A DNA stretch of 5,527 nt from Oscillospiraceae bacterium (GCA_018110855.1 JAGBFZ010000277.1:1-5527), one strand, 5' to 3'; shown: positions 1 through 5,527, counted from the stretch's first letter. A program made the numbers and translations. Notes: generated by a model from the letters alone, not told the origin.

Positions 1-129
1 TTACCTGCATTTCCCGTTATTGTTCTGCTGCCGTATTTCAATGTTTCTATGTCGATATTCCTTAGAAACTGCCTTGAGGAAGACGAGAAAGCACCTCAGA
101 CTGCGGAAAGGGAAAGCGTTGCGGTATAA
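1..129 (+). CDS. C-terminal end of a membrane protein (partial, 5' end outside window)
   Basis: Reading frame 1 is open from the first base to a TAA at 127-129, giving 42 residues. It starts with a hydrophobic stretch of about 21 residues (LPAFPVIVLLPYFNVSMSIFL), followed by a charged tail rich in Glu and Lys (RNCLEEDEKAPQTAERES) that ends in VAV. This is what the last membrane helix and cytoplasmic tail of an integral membrane protein look like. The codons resemble those of the neighbouring genes. A terminator-like hairpin begins 32 bases after the stop, as expected for the end of a gene. No family can be named from so short a tail. The other frames here contain only short ATG-started ORFs without recognisable protein character. 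Confidence 0.62.
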   Translation, partial: LPAFPVIVLLPYFNVSMSIFLRNCLEEDEKAPQTAERESVAV

Positions 130-160
130 TGCTCTCGCTTCTTGCTTCTGTCAAGTACAT

Positions 161-198
161 ACCGTCAGCGGCAAGGCTGCCCTGACGGTTATTTTATT
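161..198 (+). terminator. Rho-independent terminator-like hairpin between the partial gene and the bile salt hydrolase gene
   Basis: Bases 161-168 (ACCGTCAG) pair perfectly with 182-189 (CTGACGGT). After a one-base bulge at C169, 170-173 (GGCA) pair with 178-181 (TGCC) around a four-base loop. This 12-bp stem is followed at once by TTATTTTATT. The stem and U-rich tail fit an intrinsic terminator for the gene ending at 129. It is odd that the tail ends only four bases before the GGAGG of the next gene, so any transcript of that gene starting upstream has to pass through it. It may therefore act as a partial terminator or attenuator. Confidence 0.68.
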
Positions 199-202
199 AA
201 AT

Positions 203-207
203 GGAGG
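203..207 (+). promoter_or_regulatory. Ribosome binding site fixing the bile salt hydrolase start
   Basis: GGAGG at 203-207 lies eight bases before the ATG at 216. The alternative in-frame ATG at 201 overlaps this site and would have no Shine-Dalgarno sequence of its own. Starting there would also put five residues ahead of the Met-Cys pair that this enzyme family needs at its N terminus. Confidence 0.85.
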
Positions 208-215
208 AATTTCAA

Positions 216-1190
216 ATGTGTACAGCTGCCACATACAAAACAGATGACTTTTATTTCGGAAGGACTCTTGATTACGAATTTTCCTATGGTGATGCCGTTA
301 CTGTGGTCCCCAGAAATTATCCCTTTAAAATGCGGCACGCCAAAAGCCTTGACAGTCACTATGCCATTATCGGTATGGCGTGCTCCGCTTTTGAGCATCC
401 GCTTTTCTATGACGGTGTGAACGAGAAGGGACTTTGCATGGCGGGGCTTAATTTCGTCCGCAGCGCTGTTTACAAGGAGCCTGCGGAGGGTATGGACAAT
501 ATTGCTCAGTTTGAGTTTATCCCTTGGATTCTTGGACAGTGCGCTTCGGTAAAGGAGGCAAGGGTGCTGCTCCAAAGAATAAATATCACAGGCGACTGCT
601 ATGCGCCCGATCTGCCTGCAGCAAAGCTCCACTGGATAATTGCGGACAAGGACGAGGCAATTACTGTTGAAGCGGTTGAGGACGGAGTAAGGATATATGA
701 CAATCCTCCGGGAGTGCTGACAAACGAGCCGTCCTTTGATTATCAGATGTTTAACCTGAATAATTATATGTCATTGTCCGCAGAGCAGCCGAAAAACAGC
801 TTTTCGGACAAGCTCCCCATGAATGCTTACAGCAGAGGAATGGGCGGTCTGGGGCTTCCCGGAGACCTGTCCTCCATGTCAAGGTTCGTGAGAGTTGCAT
901 TTACGAAAATGAATTCCCTTTCGGGCAGCTCGGAAAATGAAAGCGTGAGCCAGTTTTTCCACATTTTAAACTCGGTAGACCAGCAGAGAGGCTGCTGCGA
1001 GGTGGACGAGGGAAAATATGAGATCACCATATACACCTCCTGCTGCAATGCTCAGAAGGGCATATATTATTATACCACCTACGAGAATCATCAGATATCT
1101 GCTGTGGATATGAACAGGGAGGAGCTTGACGGCACATCTCCCGTAAAATATCCTCTTATCACGGGAGAGCAGATAAAAATGCAGAATTGA
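216..1190 (+). CDS. bsh: Choloylglycine hydrolase / bile salt hydrolase (324 aa)
   Basis: This is an N-terminal nucleophile hydrolase of the choloylglycine hydrolase family, which cleaves the amide bond of glycine- or taurine-conjugated bile acids in the cytoplasm. The start at 216 gives Met-Cys-Thr; removal of Met exposes Cys2, the catalytic nucleophile. Other expected residues are present: Arg16 and Asp19 (GRTLDYEF), Asn79 (AGLNF), Asn171 (GVLTNEPSFDYQ) and Arg223 in the block GLPGDLSSMSRFVRVAF. Length matches the family (about 315-340 aa). Asn79, where penicillin V acylases tend to have Tyr, together with the YSRGMGGLGLPGD block, favours a bile salt hydrolase over a penicillin acylase. There is no signal peptide. 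A TerD-side or biosynthetic role is not suggested; a symporter gene follows 110 bases downstream with no clear terminator between, so co-transcription is possible. Penicillin V or acyl-homoserine lactone acylase activity remains an alternative. Confidence 0.93.
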   Translation: MCTAATYKTDDFYFGRTLDYEFSYGDAVTVVPRNYPFKMRHAKSLDSHYAIIGMACSAFEHPLFYDGVNEKGLCMAGLNFVRSAVYKEPAEGMDNIAQFEFIPWILGQCASVKEARVLLQRINITGDCYAPDLPAAKLHWIIADKDEAITVEAVEDGVRIYDNPPGVLTNEPSFDYQMFNLNNYMSLSAEQPKNSFSDKLPMNAYSRGMGGLGLPGDLSSMSRFVRVAFTKMNSLSGSSENESVSQFFHILNSVDQQRGCCEVDEGKYEITIYTSCCNAQKGIYYYTTYENHQISAVDMNREELDGTSPVKYPLITGEQIKMQN

Positions 1191-1300
1191 CCGCTGTTTC
1201 CTGCATAATTTACGCAATATTAACAATCTTTATCAGATTTTATGTTATTATTATTTTATATGTAATTATTCTATAATAAAATTTGAAAGGATTGTGAGAA
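1191..1300 (+). other. AT-rich gap between bsh and putP with a ribosome binding site and only a weak promoter candidate
   Basis: The gap is very AT-rich. GAAAGG at 1285-1290 lies ten bases before the ATG at 1301 and is a good Shine-Dalgarno site. A TATAAT occurs at 1272-1277, but nothing close to TTGACA lies 16-18 bases upstream, and a transcript from it would begin at the Shine-Dalgarno site. No GC-rich hairpin with a U tract is visible, so read-through from bsh is plausible. A 6-bp complementarity (1179-1184 with 1201-1206) has a 16-base loop and no U tract, and is not a terminator. Confidence 0.5.
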
Positions 1301-2827
1301 ATGGGATTTTTTGCAAATGTCGATGTGCCTGTTCTCATAGCGTTCCTGCTCTATCTTGCGGGAATGCTGGGCATCGGCTTCTACTTTTCCAACAAATCTA
1401 AGAAAATGAGCGATTACTTCCTTGCAGGAAGAAGCCTCGGCGGCTGGGTAACGGCAATGTCCGCTCAGGCATCGGATATGAGCGGCTGGCTGCTCATGGG
1501 TCTGCCCGGCGCGGCTTATGCAACGGGAATGGGCAATTACTGGATAGCTATCGGTCTTGCCATAGGTACTATCCTGAACTGGGCATTCGTTGCAAAGCCC
1601 CTGAGAAGATTCACCGAGGTATGCGGCGATTCCATCACCATTCCTCAGTATCTTCAGAACCGCTTCAAGACGGACAGTCCTCTTATCAGAATGGTATGTG
1701 CGCTTGTTATCTTCATATTCTTCCTTGTGTACACCACTTCCGCATTTGTTTCGGGCGGTAAGCTCTTTCAGGTGGTTTTCAACATTGACCCTGCTAATGA
1801 GGTGTATACAAAGGCGGCTGTTATCATTTCCGCTCTTATCATCATCACCTATACCTTCATGGGCGGCTTCAGCGCAGTTGCATGGACGGATTTCATTCAG
1901 GGAATACTCATGTTCGTGACAATTGTGGCTCTTCCCATTGCTCTTGTTTCAAATACTCAGAATTTCTCCCCCGAAATGCTGGACGCAACTCAGAAGCTCG
2001 TTGCAGAGGGTGCGGACAGCAGCGGATTTATGTCCCTTACCTCAAACATGAGCGGCGTGGATATCATCAGCAACCTTGCATGGGCGCTGGGCTATTTCGG
2101 AATGCCTCATATCCTTGTAAGATTTATGGCTATAAAGGACACAAAGACAGTTAAGAAATCTGCGATAATCGCTATTGTCTGGGTGGTTATTTCCCTGACT
2201 GCTGCCGTTCTTATCGGTATTCTCGGAAGAGTTTACCTTGATTCTCAGGGCATTGCTCTGGGCTCTGCAGAACAGGAGCTTATCTTCATCAAGACCGTTA
2301 AAATGCTCTTCCCCTCGTTCCTCGGCGGTATATTCCTTTCTGCGGTGCTTGCTTCCATTATGAGTACCGCTGACAGCCAGCTGCTTGTTACTGCTTCTGC
2401 GGTGGTAAATGACTTCTACACGGTAATTGTCAAGAAGGAAGCTTCCGAGAAAAAGCTTATGTGGATAAGCAGAGGCGCTGTTATCGCAATATCCGTTATT
2501 GCCTGCATACTTGCCCTCAATCCCAACGATTCCATCATGGGCATCGTTTCAAATGCATGGGCAGGCTTCGGTGCAGCTTTCGGTCCTGCAATAATCTTCT
2601 CTCTCTACTGGAAGCGTCTGACCCTCAAGGGTACTGCTGCGGGCATTATCGGCGGCGCAGGCACTGTTCTTCTCTGGGAATACATTCTCCCCGATTCTGT
2701 TACTATGGGTCTTTACTCCATTATCCCCGGCTTTATCGTTTCCGTTCTTCTTACTGTCATTGTTTCTCTTATTGACAAGGAGCCTTCGGCAGAGGTTCAG
2801 GAGATGTTCGATTCGGCTAAGAGCTGA
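1301..2827 (+). CDS. putP: Sodium/proline symporter, SSS family (PutP-like, 508 aa)
   Basis: This is an integral membrane transporter of the sodium:solute symporter family that takes up L-proline together with Na+. The length is close to E. coli PutP (502 aa), and many hydrophobic helices span the whole protein. Conserved PutP features are visible: Arg44 in the DYFLAGRSLGGW block, ASDMSGWLLMGLPG with Asp59 and Ser61 (matching Asp55 and Ser57 of E. coli PutP), GGFSAVAWTDFIQG with Asp197 (Asp187), and SIMSTADSQLL with Ser355 and Thr356 (Ser340 and Thr341), which form the Na2 site. The C-terminal tail is short and hydrophilic, with no kinase or other fused domain. The start follows GAAAGG with ten bases spacing. 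The gene lies downstream of bsh on the same strand and ends at a strong terminator. A different SSS substrate is possible, but the DMSGW and MSTADSQLL motifs fit PutP well. Confidence 0.92.
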   Translation: MGFFANVDVPVLIAFLLYLAGMLGIGFYFSNKSKKMSDYFLAGRSLGGWVTAMSAQASDMSGWLLMGLPGAAYATGMGNYWIAIGLAIGTILNWAFVAKPLRRFTEVCGDSITIPQYLQNRFKTDSPLIRMVCALVIFIFFLVYTTSAFVSGGKLFQVVFNIDPANEVYTKAAVIISALIIITYTFMGGFSAVAWTDFIQGILMFVTIVALPIALVSNTQNFSPEMLDATQKLVAEGADSSGFMSLTSNMSGVDIISNLAWALGYFGMPHILVRFMAIKDTKTVKKSAIIAIVWVVISLTAAVLIGILGRVYLDSQGIALGSAEQELIFIKTVKMLFPSFLGGIFLSAVLASIMSTADSQLLVTASAVVNDFYTVIVKKEASEKKLMWISRGAVIAISVIACILALNPNDSIMGIVSNAWAGFGAAFGPAIIFSLYWKRLTLKGTAAGIIGGAGTVLLWEYILPDSVTMGLYSIIPGFIVSVLLTVIVSLIDKEPSAEVQEMFDSAKS

Positions 2828-2847
2828 TTTGAATTAGTAATAATAAT

Positions 2848-2880
2848 TCGGCGGCAGCAGGTTTTTCCTGCTGCCGCCGA
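2848..2880. terminator. Strong, probably bidirectional terminator between convergent genes
   Basis: A perfect 14-bp GC-rich stem (2848-2861 with 2867-2880) closes on a TTTTT loop, 20 bases after the putP stop. On the plus strand it is followed by a T-rich run (TTCATTATTTCTTTT). On the minus strand it begins five bases beyond the TAA of the TfoX-N gene and is followed by AT-rich sequence. Placed between two convergent stops, it most likely ends transcription from both sides; the plus-strand direction has the better tail. Confidence 0.85.
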
Positions 2881-2884
2881 TTCA

Positions 2885-3199
2885 TTATTTCTTTTGCTTT
2901 CTTTCGGGCAGCTCGTCATACATTGAGATGAAAAGCCGCTCAAGCAATTCCCTGTTATCCGTATCCTCCACAAGCAGCATGGGCTTTGCGCCTTCGTACG
3001 GAGTTTCAGTGGGAGCGGTGGGAAGGAGCTTTTTCGCCGCTTCAACAGGCTTTACGAGAAATCTGTCGTCACATATGTATGCTGCGATCTTTCCCCGAAA
3101 ATAAATGATATATTCACCCATCATAGACCTGTGGGAAATGCCGTCAAGCCCCGAAAGTCCGTCAAGGATATATTCAAGATAGTTTTTGCTTGTACTCAT
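2885..3199 (-). CDS. TfoX N-terminal domain protein (104 aa)
   Basis: This is a small stand-alone TfoX_N domain protein. Recognisable blocks are the N-terminal helix KNYLEYILDGLSGLDG (residues 5-20), RSMMGEYIIYFRGK (24-37), CDDRFLVKP (43-51) and TPYEGAKPMLLVED (66-79), followed by a helix and a basic tail (ERKQKK). In Proteobacteria, full-length TfoX/Sxy proteins regulate competence. Short Firmicute versions carry only the N-terminal domain and have no established role, so a competence function should not be assumed. The ATG is preceded by AAGGAG (3208-3213 on the opposite strand) with eight bases spacing, which supports the start. Upstream lies the large palindrome; there is no clear promoter, so expression may depend on read-through from the DUF1232 gene or on the palindrome. 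Confidence 0.88.
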   Translation of the reverse strand: MSTSKNYLEYILDGLSGLDGISHRSMMGEYIIYFRGKIAAYICDDRFLVKPVEAAKKLLPTAPTETPYEGAKPMLLVEDTDNRELLERLFISMYDELPERKQKK

Positions 3200-3213
3200 C
3201 TGCTTTTCTCCTT

Positions 3214-3373
3214 ATACTAATCTTTAATCGTTCTATAGACAAAGCCGACAGATGAAATAATTCCAGTCTAGGAAAGCGACCGCAGCAAGGCTTGTCGCCT
3301 TGCAAGGGAGCTTGACGACGAATGGGATTATTTCAGCCGAGGATTTGTCTATAGGTTGATTGAAGATTAGTAT
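3214..3373. repeat. 160-bp imperfect palindrome, possible MITE-like element
   Basis: The two ends mirror each other over about 50 bases. Bases 3214-3224 pair with 3363-3373 (11 bp perfect), 3226-3229 with 3358-3361, 3233-3243 (CTATAGACAAA) with 3344-3354 (11 bp perfect), and 3253-3264 with 3324-3335 (one wobble), with a small internal loop at 3244-3252/3336-3343. Several differences between the arms are G-T wobbles, so RNA pairing would be kept. A separate 7-bp hairpin (3285-3291 with 3297-3303, loop TTGTC) lies in the centre. TA is present at both ends (3215-3216 and 3371-3372), as left by IS630/Tc1-type insertion. No ORF is present inside. It may be a miniature inverted-repeat element, a structured RNA, or a shared terminator; the MITE reading is inference. 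Confidence 0.72.
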
Positions 3374-4233
3374 TAGATAAACGCCTTAACAATAAGCGCA
3401 ATGACAAGCAGCCAAATAATAATAATGGGAAGTGAATAATACCACCGCTTTCTTGGACGTATGCTTTCCTTTGCGGCTCTGAGCCGACATTCCCGCAGCA
3501 CATCGCTCGGGATAAGCTTTACCGCAATGGCGATAAGTCCCGACAGGATAAGAACATCATCGAGATATCCGAGAACAGGGATAAAATCGGGTATAAGATC
3601 AATGGGAGAAAGGGCATATGCCAGCGCCAGACCAGCTGCTATTTTTGCCATTGCGGGGGTGTCCTTATGCCCCAGAGCAAGAAATACGGCGGGGATATTT
3701 TCCTTTAGAAGAGCCGCTCTTTGTCTCAGAGTAAGCTTTTCACGGATAACATCTCCAAACTCCTCCCACTCGGCGGTTATTCGGGAAGAGGTAAATATCA
3801 GTCCGTACCACGCCCGCTCGTCGTCCTCAATATTAATTTCGGCATGAAGCTCTGTGCTGCCGTTTTCATCGGCTATAACTGTGCCAAGAGAGAAAATGTC
3901 AATATCTCCGCCTGCGCAGAGCCTTTTTATAACTGCTTCAAGCTCGCTTTTGTAAAGCTGCCTGCCCTTTCCGTGCCTGATGGTATTGTCGCGGACATTA
4001 AGGGAGGTTATTCCTCTGAGCCATGCGTTTTTTATCCGATGATCCTCAAGCCGCAGCCACAGCTTCGGAATATTGCAGCTTTTTCCCGTATCGTTGCAGG
4101 GAGCGTCTTTCTGAGCAATGCAGTCAGAAACGCAGAGGATAAGTGCATTACTCTCAATTTGTGCAGAAATAAGCTGTGAATCCTTCGATTCATGGAAATA
4201 GATTAGGTCTGTATTTTCTGCTGAATATTTCAT
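3373..4233 (-). CDS. DUF1232 (YkvA-like) membrane protein with an unrecognised N-terminal domain (286 aa)
   Basis: Three parts can be seen. Residues 1 to about 160 form a soluble region of mixed charge (blocks PKLWLRLEDHRIKNAWLRG, ELEAVIKRLCAGG and ERAWYGLIFTSSRITAEWEEFGD) that I do not recognise. Residues about 173-250 are a clear DUF1232/YkvA domain, with the hallmark AYALSPIDLIPDFIPVLG and YLDDVLILSGLIA. A basic linker (RPRKRW) then leads to a single membrane helix at about 266-285 ending in KAFI. Ordinary YkvA proteins are only about 100-140 aa, so this one is a long composite. The DUF1232 role is unknown; it is often membrane-associated. The ATG overlaps the stop of the ATP-grasp gene (ATGA) and only a weak AGG lies upstream, so translation is probably coupled. 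The stop codon touches the edge of the palindrome. Confidence 0.85.
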   Translation of the reverse strand: MKYSAENTDLIYFHESKDSQLISAQIESNALILCVSDCIAQKDAPCNDTGKSCNIPKLWLRLEDHRIKNAWLRGITSLNVRDNTIRHGKGRQLYKSELEAVIKRLCAGGDIDIFSLGTVIADENGSTELHAEINIEDDERAWYGLIFTSSRITAEWEEFGDVIREKLTLRQRAALLKENIPAVFLALGHKDTPAMAKIAAGLALAYALSPIDLIPDFIPVLGYLDDVLILSGLIAIAVKLIPSDVLRECRLRAAKESIRPRKRWYYSLPIIIIWLLVIALIVKAFI

Positions 4234-5252
4234 ATATTTATACCTGCAAATTCCTTTTCTCCCACAAGAACGGGGCTTTCGATATAGCTTACCTTCCGCT
4301 CTCTGCGGATAATGTGAAGCTCAGGCTCGATCCCCATTAGTCTTTCGAGGGCAAGCCTTGGAATGTTTATCTCCGCCGCAAGGCAGGATAGCTGTATCCC
4401 TCCCGACATTCGGGTGTTGACCTCCAGCAGATATGGCTTGCCGTCATGATACTTGAACTGAACATTGCAGGGCATTTTCAGTCCCGACCGCTTCAGAAAT
4501 TCCTCACAGAAGGATATTATCTCAGCTTCGTATTTCACTGTATAAATTCGCCCTGCCGATTTATATCTGGGGATTATCACGCTGCCCGCATCTCTGTAAA
4601 AGCAGTCGGCGCTGACTTCTACCCCTGTGAGATAGGGCATCATGATAAGAGGCTTTGAAAAGCTGTAATCGGACAGCACAGCTTCTGCATTCTCATAGCT
4701 CAGCTTCATTCCCGGAGCCTTGTAAAGCCCCTCTGCGCTGCTCATGAAATTGTCGATAACGCGAAAGCTGACTGCCCCCTCATCGGCGGCAAATTTAAAG
4801 CAGGCACGTTCATATTCCGCAGTTATTGCCTTATAAGCCTTTCTGAAATCCTCAAGGCATTTTATCTCAAAGTGCATGGGAACATAATCGGGTGCAAAGC
4901 CTTCAAACCATTTGTAGGCACTTAGCTTATTGTGAAGAATGCCGAGCATTTCGGGTGCGCTGTCCATCAGGAGTTTAATGCCGTTATTCTCAAAAAGTGC
5001 GGCATTTCGTGCAATTGCAGCCATTCCTCTTCGGGGAACAAACACATCTATATTATGCTCGCGGCAGAAATCAAGGCAGAAATTAACATATTCCTCCTCT
5101 GGCAGCTCAGGCTCAGCATACCATTCATCGCAGGCAAGCCCCACCACGCTGTGCGGATTGCTGCTTGAGCCGATAATAATATCACCCTCGCCCTTCATAA
5201 GATCAATTATATGATAAGCGGTGCTGAACCAGTGATTGAACCATATTCTCAT
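4230..5252 (-). CDS. ATP-grasp ligase-like protein, divergent from terD (340 aa)
   Basis: An ATP-grasp enzyme of the carbamoyl-phosphate-synthase-like group, which typically forms a carboxylate-amine bond through an acyl phosphate. The first 100 residues have a pre-ATP-grasp look (hydrophobic strand RIWFNHWF, then IDVFVPRRGMAAIARN). Lys154 in CFKFAADEGAVSFRVI fits the ATP-binding lysine and flexible loop. MMPYLTGVEVSADCFY (with Glu213) and PYLLEVNTRMSGGI (Glu277 and Asn279) fit the nucleotide- and Mg-binding segments. The substrate cannot be told. I chose the ATG at 5252 over the one at 5261: AAGGA (5262-5266) is nine bases from the former but directly abuts the latter, and the predicted transcript starts only about 17 bases before 5261. 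ATP-grasp proteins are known members of Ter stress-response neighbourhoods, and terD lies just across the promoter region. It ends in an ATGA overlap with the DUF1232 gene. Confidence 0.88.
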   Translation of the reverse strand: MRIWFNHWFSTAYHIIDLMKGEGDIIIGSSSNPHSVVGLACDEWYAEPELPEEEYVNFCLDFCREHNIDVFVPRRGMAAIARNAALFENNGIKLLMDSAPEMLGILHNKLSAYKWFEGFAPDYVPMHFEIKCLEDFRKAYKAITAEYERACFKFAADEGAVSFRVIDNFMSSAEGLYKAPGMKLSYENAEAVLSDYSFSKPLIMMPYLTGVEVSADCFYRDAGSVIIPRYKSAGRIYTVKYEAEIISFCEEFLKRSGLKMPCNVQFKYHDGKPYLLEVNTRMSGGIQLSCLAAEINIPRLALERLMGIEPELHIIRRERKVSYIESPVLVGEKEFAGINI

Positions 5253-5284
5253 TTTGACCATTCCTTTTTACAGGTTATGACATT

Positions 5285-5313
5285 ATTTTACCATGACGGC
5301 ATTTTTATGTCAA
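5285..5313 (-). promoter_or_regulatory. Promoter of the ATP-grasp/DUF1232 unit
   Basis: On the minus strand TTGACA (5313-5308) is followed after exactly 17 bases by TAAAAT (5290-5285), preceded by TGG as in an extended -10. This is a good vegetative sigma-A type promoter. The predicted start near 5278 gives a leader of about 26 bases to the ATG at 5252, just enough for the AAGGA ribosome binding site. An inverted pair TGACAT (5278-5283) and ATGTCA (5307-5312) brackets the promoter core and could be an operator, though this is weak. Confidence 0.8.
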
Positions 5314-5379
5314 GGAAAAATAGCTTCTCACTTTTATTAAAATATCATTAAAACGAAGTTATTATTTTCAAAAAAAATA

Positions 5380-5408
5380 TTGACACATTTTGTGCCGTAT
5401 GCTATAAT
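5380..5408 (+). promoter_or_regulatory. Consensus promoter of the terD-family gene
   Basis: TTGACA (5380-5385) and TATAAT (5403-5408) match the housekeeping consensus exactly, with the ideal 17-base spacer and a TGC extended -10 just before the second box. An A-rich stretch (5370-5378) lies upstream, like an UP element. The predicted start near 5415 gives a leader of about 70 bases that contains a short hairpin (ATGCC 5428-5432 region with GGCAT, five-base loop). Confidence 0.92.
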
Positions 5409-5471
5409 GAATATAACGTAAAGGATAATGCCTTTGCGGCATAATAAACGAGACGAATAAATTTTTTATCG

Positions 5472-5476
5472 GGAGG
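5472..5476 (+). promoter_or_regulatory. Ribosome binding site of the terD-family gene
   Basis: GGAGG lies seven bases before the ATG at 5484, inside GGGAGGAATAAAA. It is a near-ideal site and fixes the start of the truncated gene. Confidence 0.88.
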
Positions 5477-5483
5477 AATAAAA

Positions 5484-5527
5484 ATGGCTATCAGCTTACA
5501 GAAGGGTCAGAAGATCGACCTTACAAA
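5484..5527 (+). CDS. terD: TerD-family protein, N-terminal fragment (3' end outside window)
   Basis: Only 14 full codons are present: MAISLQKGQKIDLT. This is the characteristic opening of TerD/TerE-family proteins (small residue, Ser-Leu, Lys-Gly, then a Leu-Thr ahead of the first Ca2+-binding region). The family consists of Ca2+-binding cytoplasmic proteins linked to tellurite resistance and wider envelope, phage and oxidative stress responses. The strong promoter and ribosome binding site just upstream suggest high expression and probably the first gene of a ter operon to the right. Which paralogue it is (TerD, TerE, TerZ or a Firmicute-specific copy) cannot be decided from this fragment. 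Confidence 0.82.
   Translation, partial: MAISLQKGQKIDLT

Noticed and set aside
125..130. TATAAT as -10 box of a bsh promoter
   Set aside because: It overlaps the stop codon of the upstream gene, and no TTGACA-like box lies 16-19 bases upstream; it is a possible but unsupported promoter.
161..198. Riboswitch upstream of bsh
   Set aside because: Only a single hairpin with a U tract is visible; the leader is too short and lacks any known aptamer consensus.
20..247. 75-aa plus-strand ORF
   Set aside because: It is rich in Cys and Arg, has no ribosome binding site, overlaps the better-supported frame-1 tail, the hairpin and the start of bsh.
189..632. 147-aa minus-strand ORF opposite bsh
   Set aside because: It is antisense to a clearly recognised enzyme, has no family likeness and no convincing ribosome binding site.
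2461..2775. 104-aa plus-strand ORF inside putP
   Set aside because: An alternative frame of a conserved transporter; Cys-, His- and Arg-rich composition typical of frame shadows.
3214..3373. CRISPR array or tRNA in the intergenic region
   Set aside because: There are no regularly spaced direct repeats and no cloverleaf; the structure is a single inverted repeat.
3721..4179. 152-aa plus-strand ORF opposite the DUF1232 gene
   Set aside because: Shadow of the DUF1232 frame, no ribosome binding site, no recognisable domain.

Overview
The window looks like a chromosomal segment of a gut or rumen Firmicute, most likely a Ruminococcus-like member of the Oscillospiraceae. The reasons are the protein styles (choloylglycine hydrolase, PutP, TfoX-N, YkvA/DUF1232, TerD), strong Gram-positive Shine-Dalgarno sites, and moderate GC genes separated by AT-rich gaps. 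The genus is an inference from general likeness, since no search could be run.

Layout. Bases 1-129 hold the C-terminal end of a membrane protein (+). A terminator-like hairpin (161-198) follows it and sits almost on top of the ribosome binding site of a bile salt hydrolase gene (216-1190, +). After a 110-base AT-rich gap comes a putP-type sodium/proline symporter gene (1301-2827, +), closed by a strong hairpin (2848-2880) that also lies at the 3' end of the convergent TfoX-N gene (2885-3199, -). A 160-base imperfect palindrome (3214-3373) separates that gene from a two-gene minus-strand unit: an ATP-grasp enzyme (4230-5252) coupled by an ATGA overlap to an unusual DUF1232 protein (3373-4233). 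The last 275 bases hold a divergent promoter region and the first codons of a terD-family gene (+, runs off the end).

How the genes may work together. The bile salt hydrolase would release glycine or taurine and free bile acid. The adjacent symporter imports proline or a similar solute and may share its transcript. The right-hand part looks like the edge of a Ter-type stress-response locus: a TerD-family gene driven by a near-perfect housekeeping promoter, facing an ATP-grasp ligase of the kind known from Ter neighbourhoods, with a DUF1232 membrane protein made in step with the ligase. This pair and the palindromic element are the parts most worth following up.
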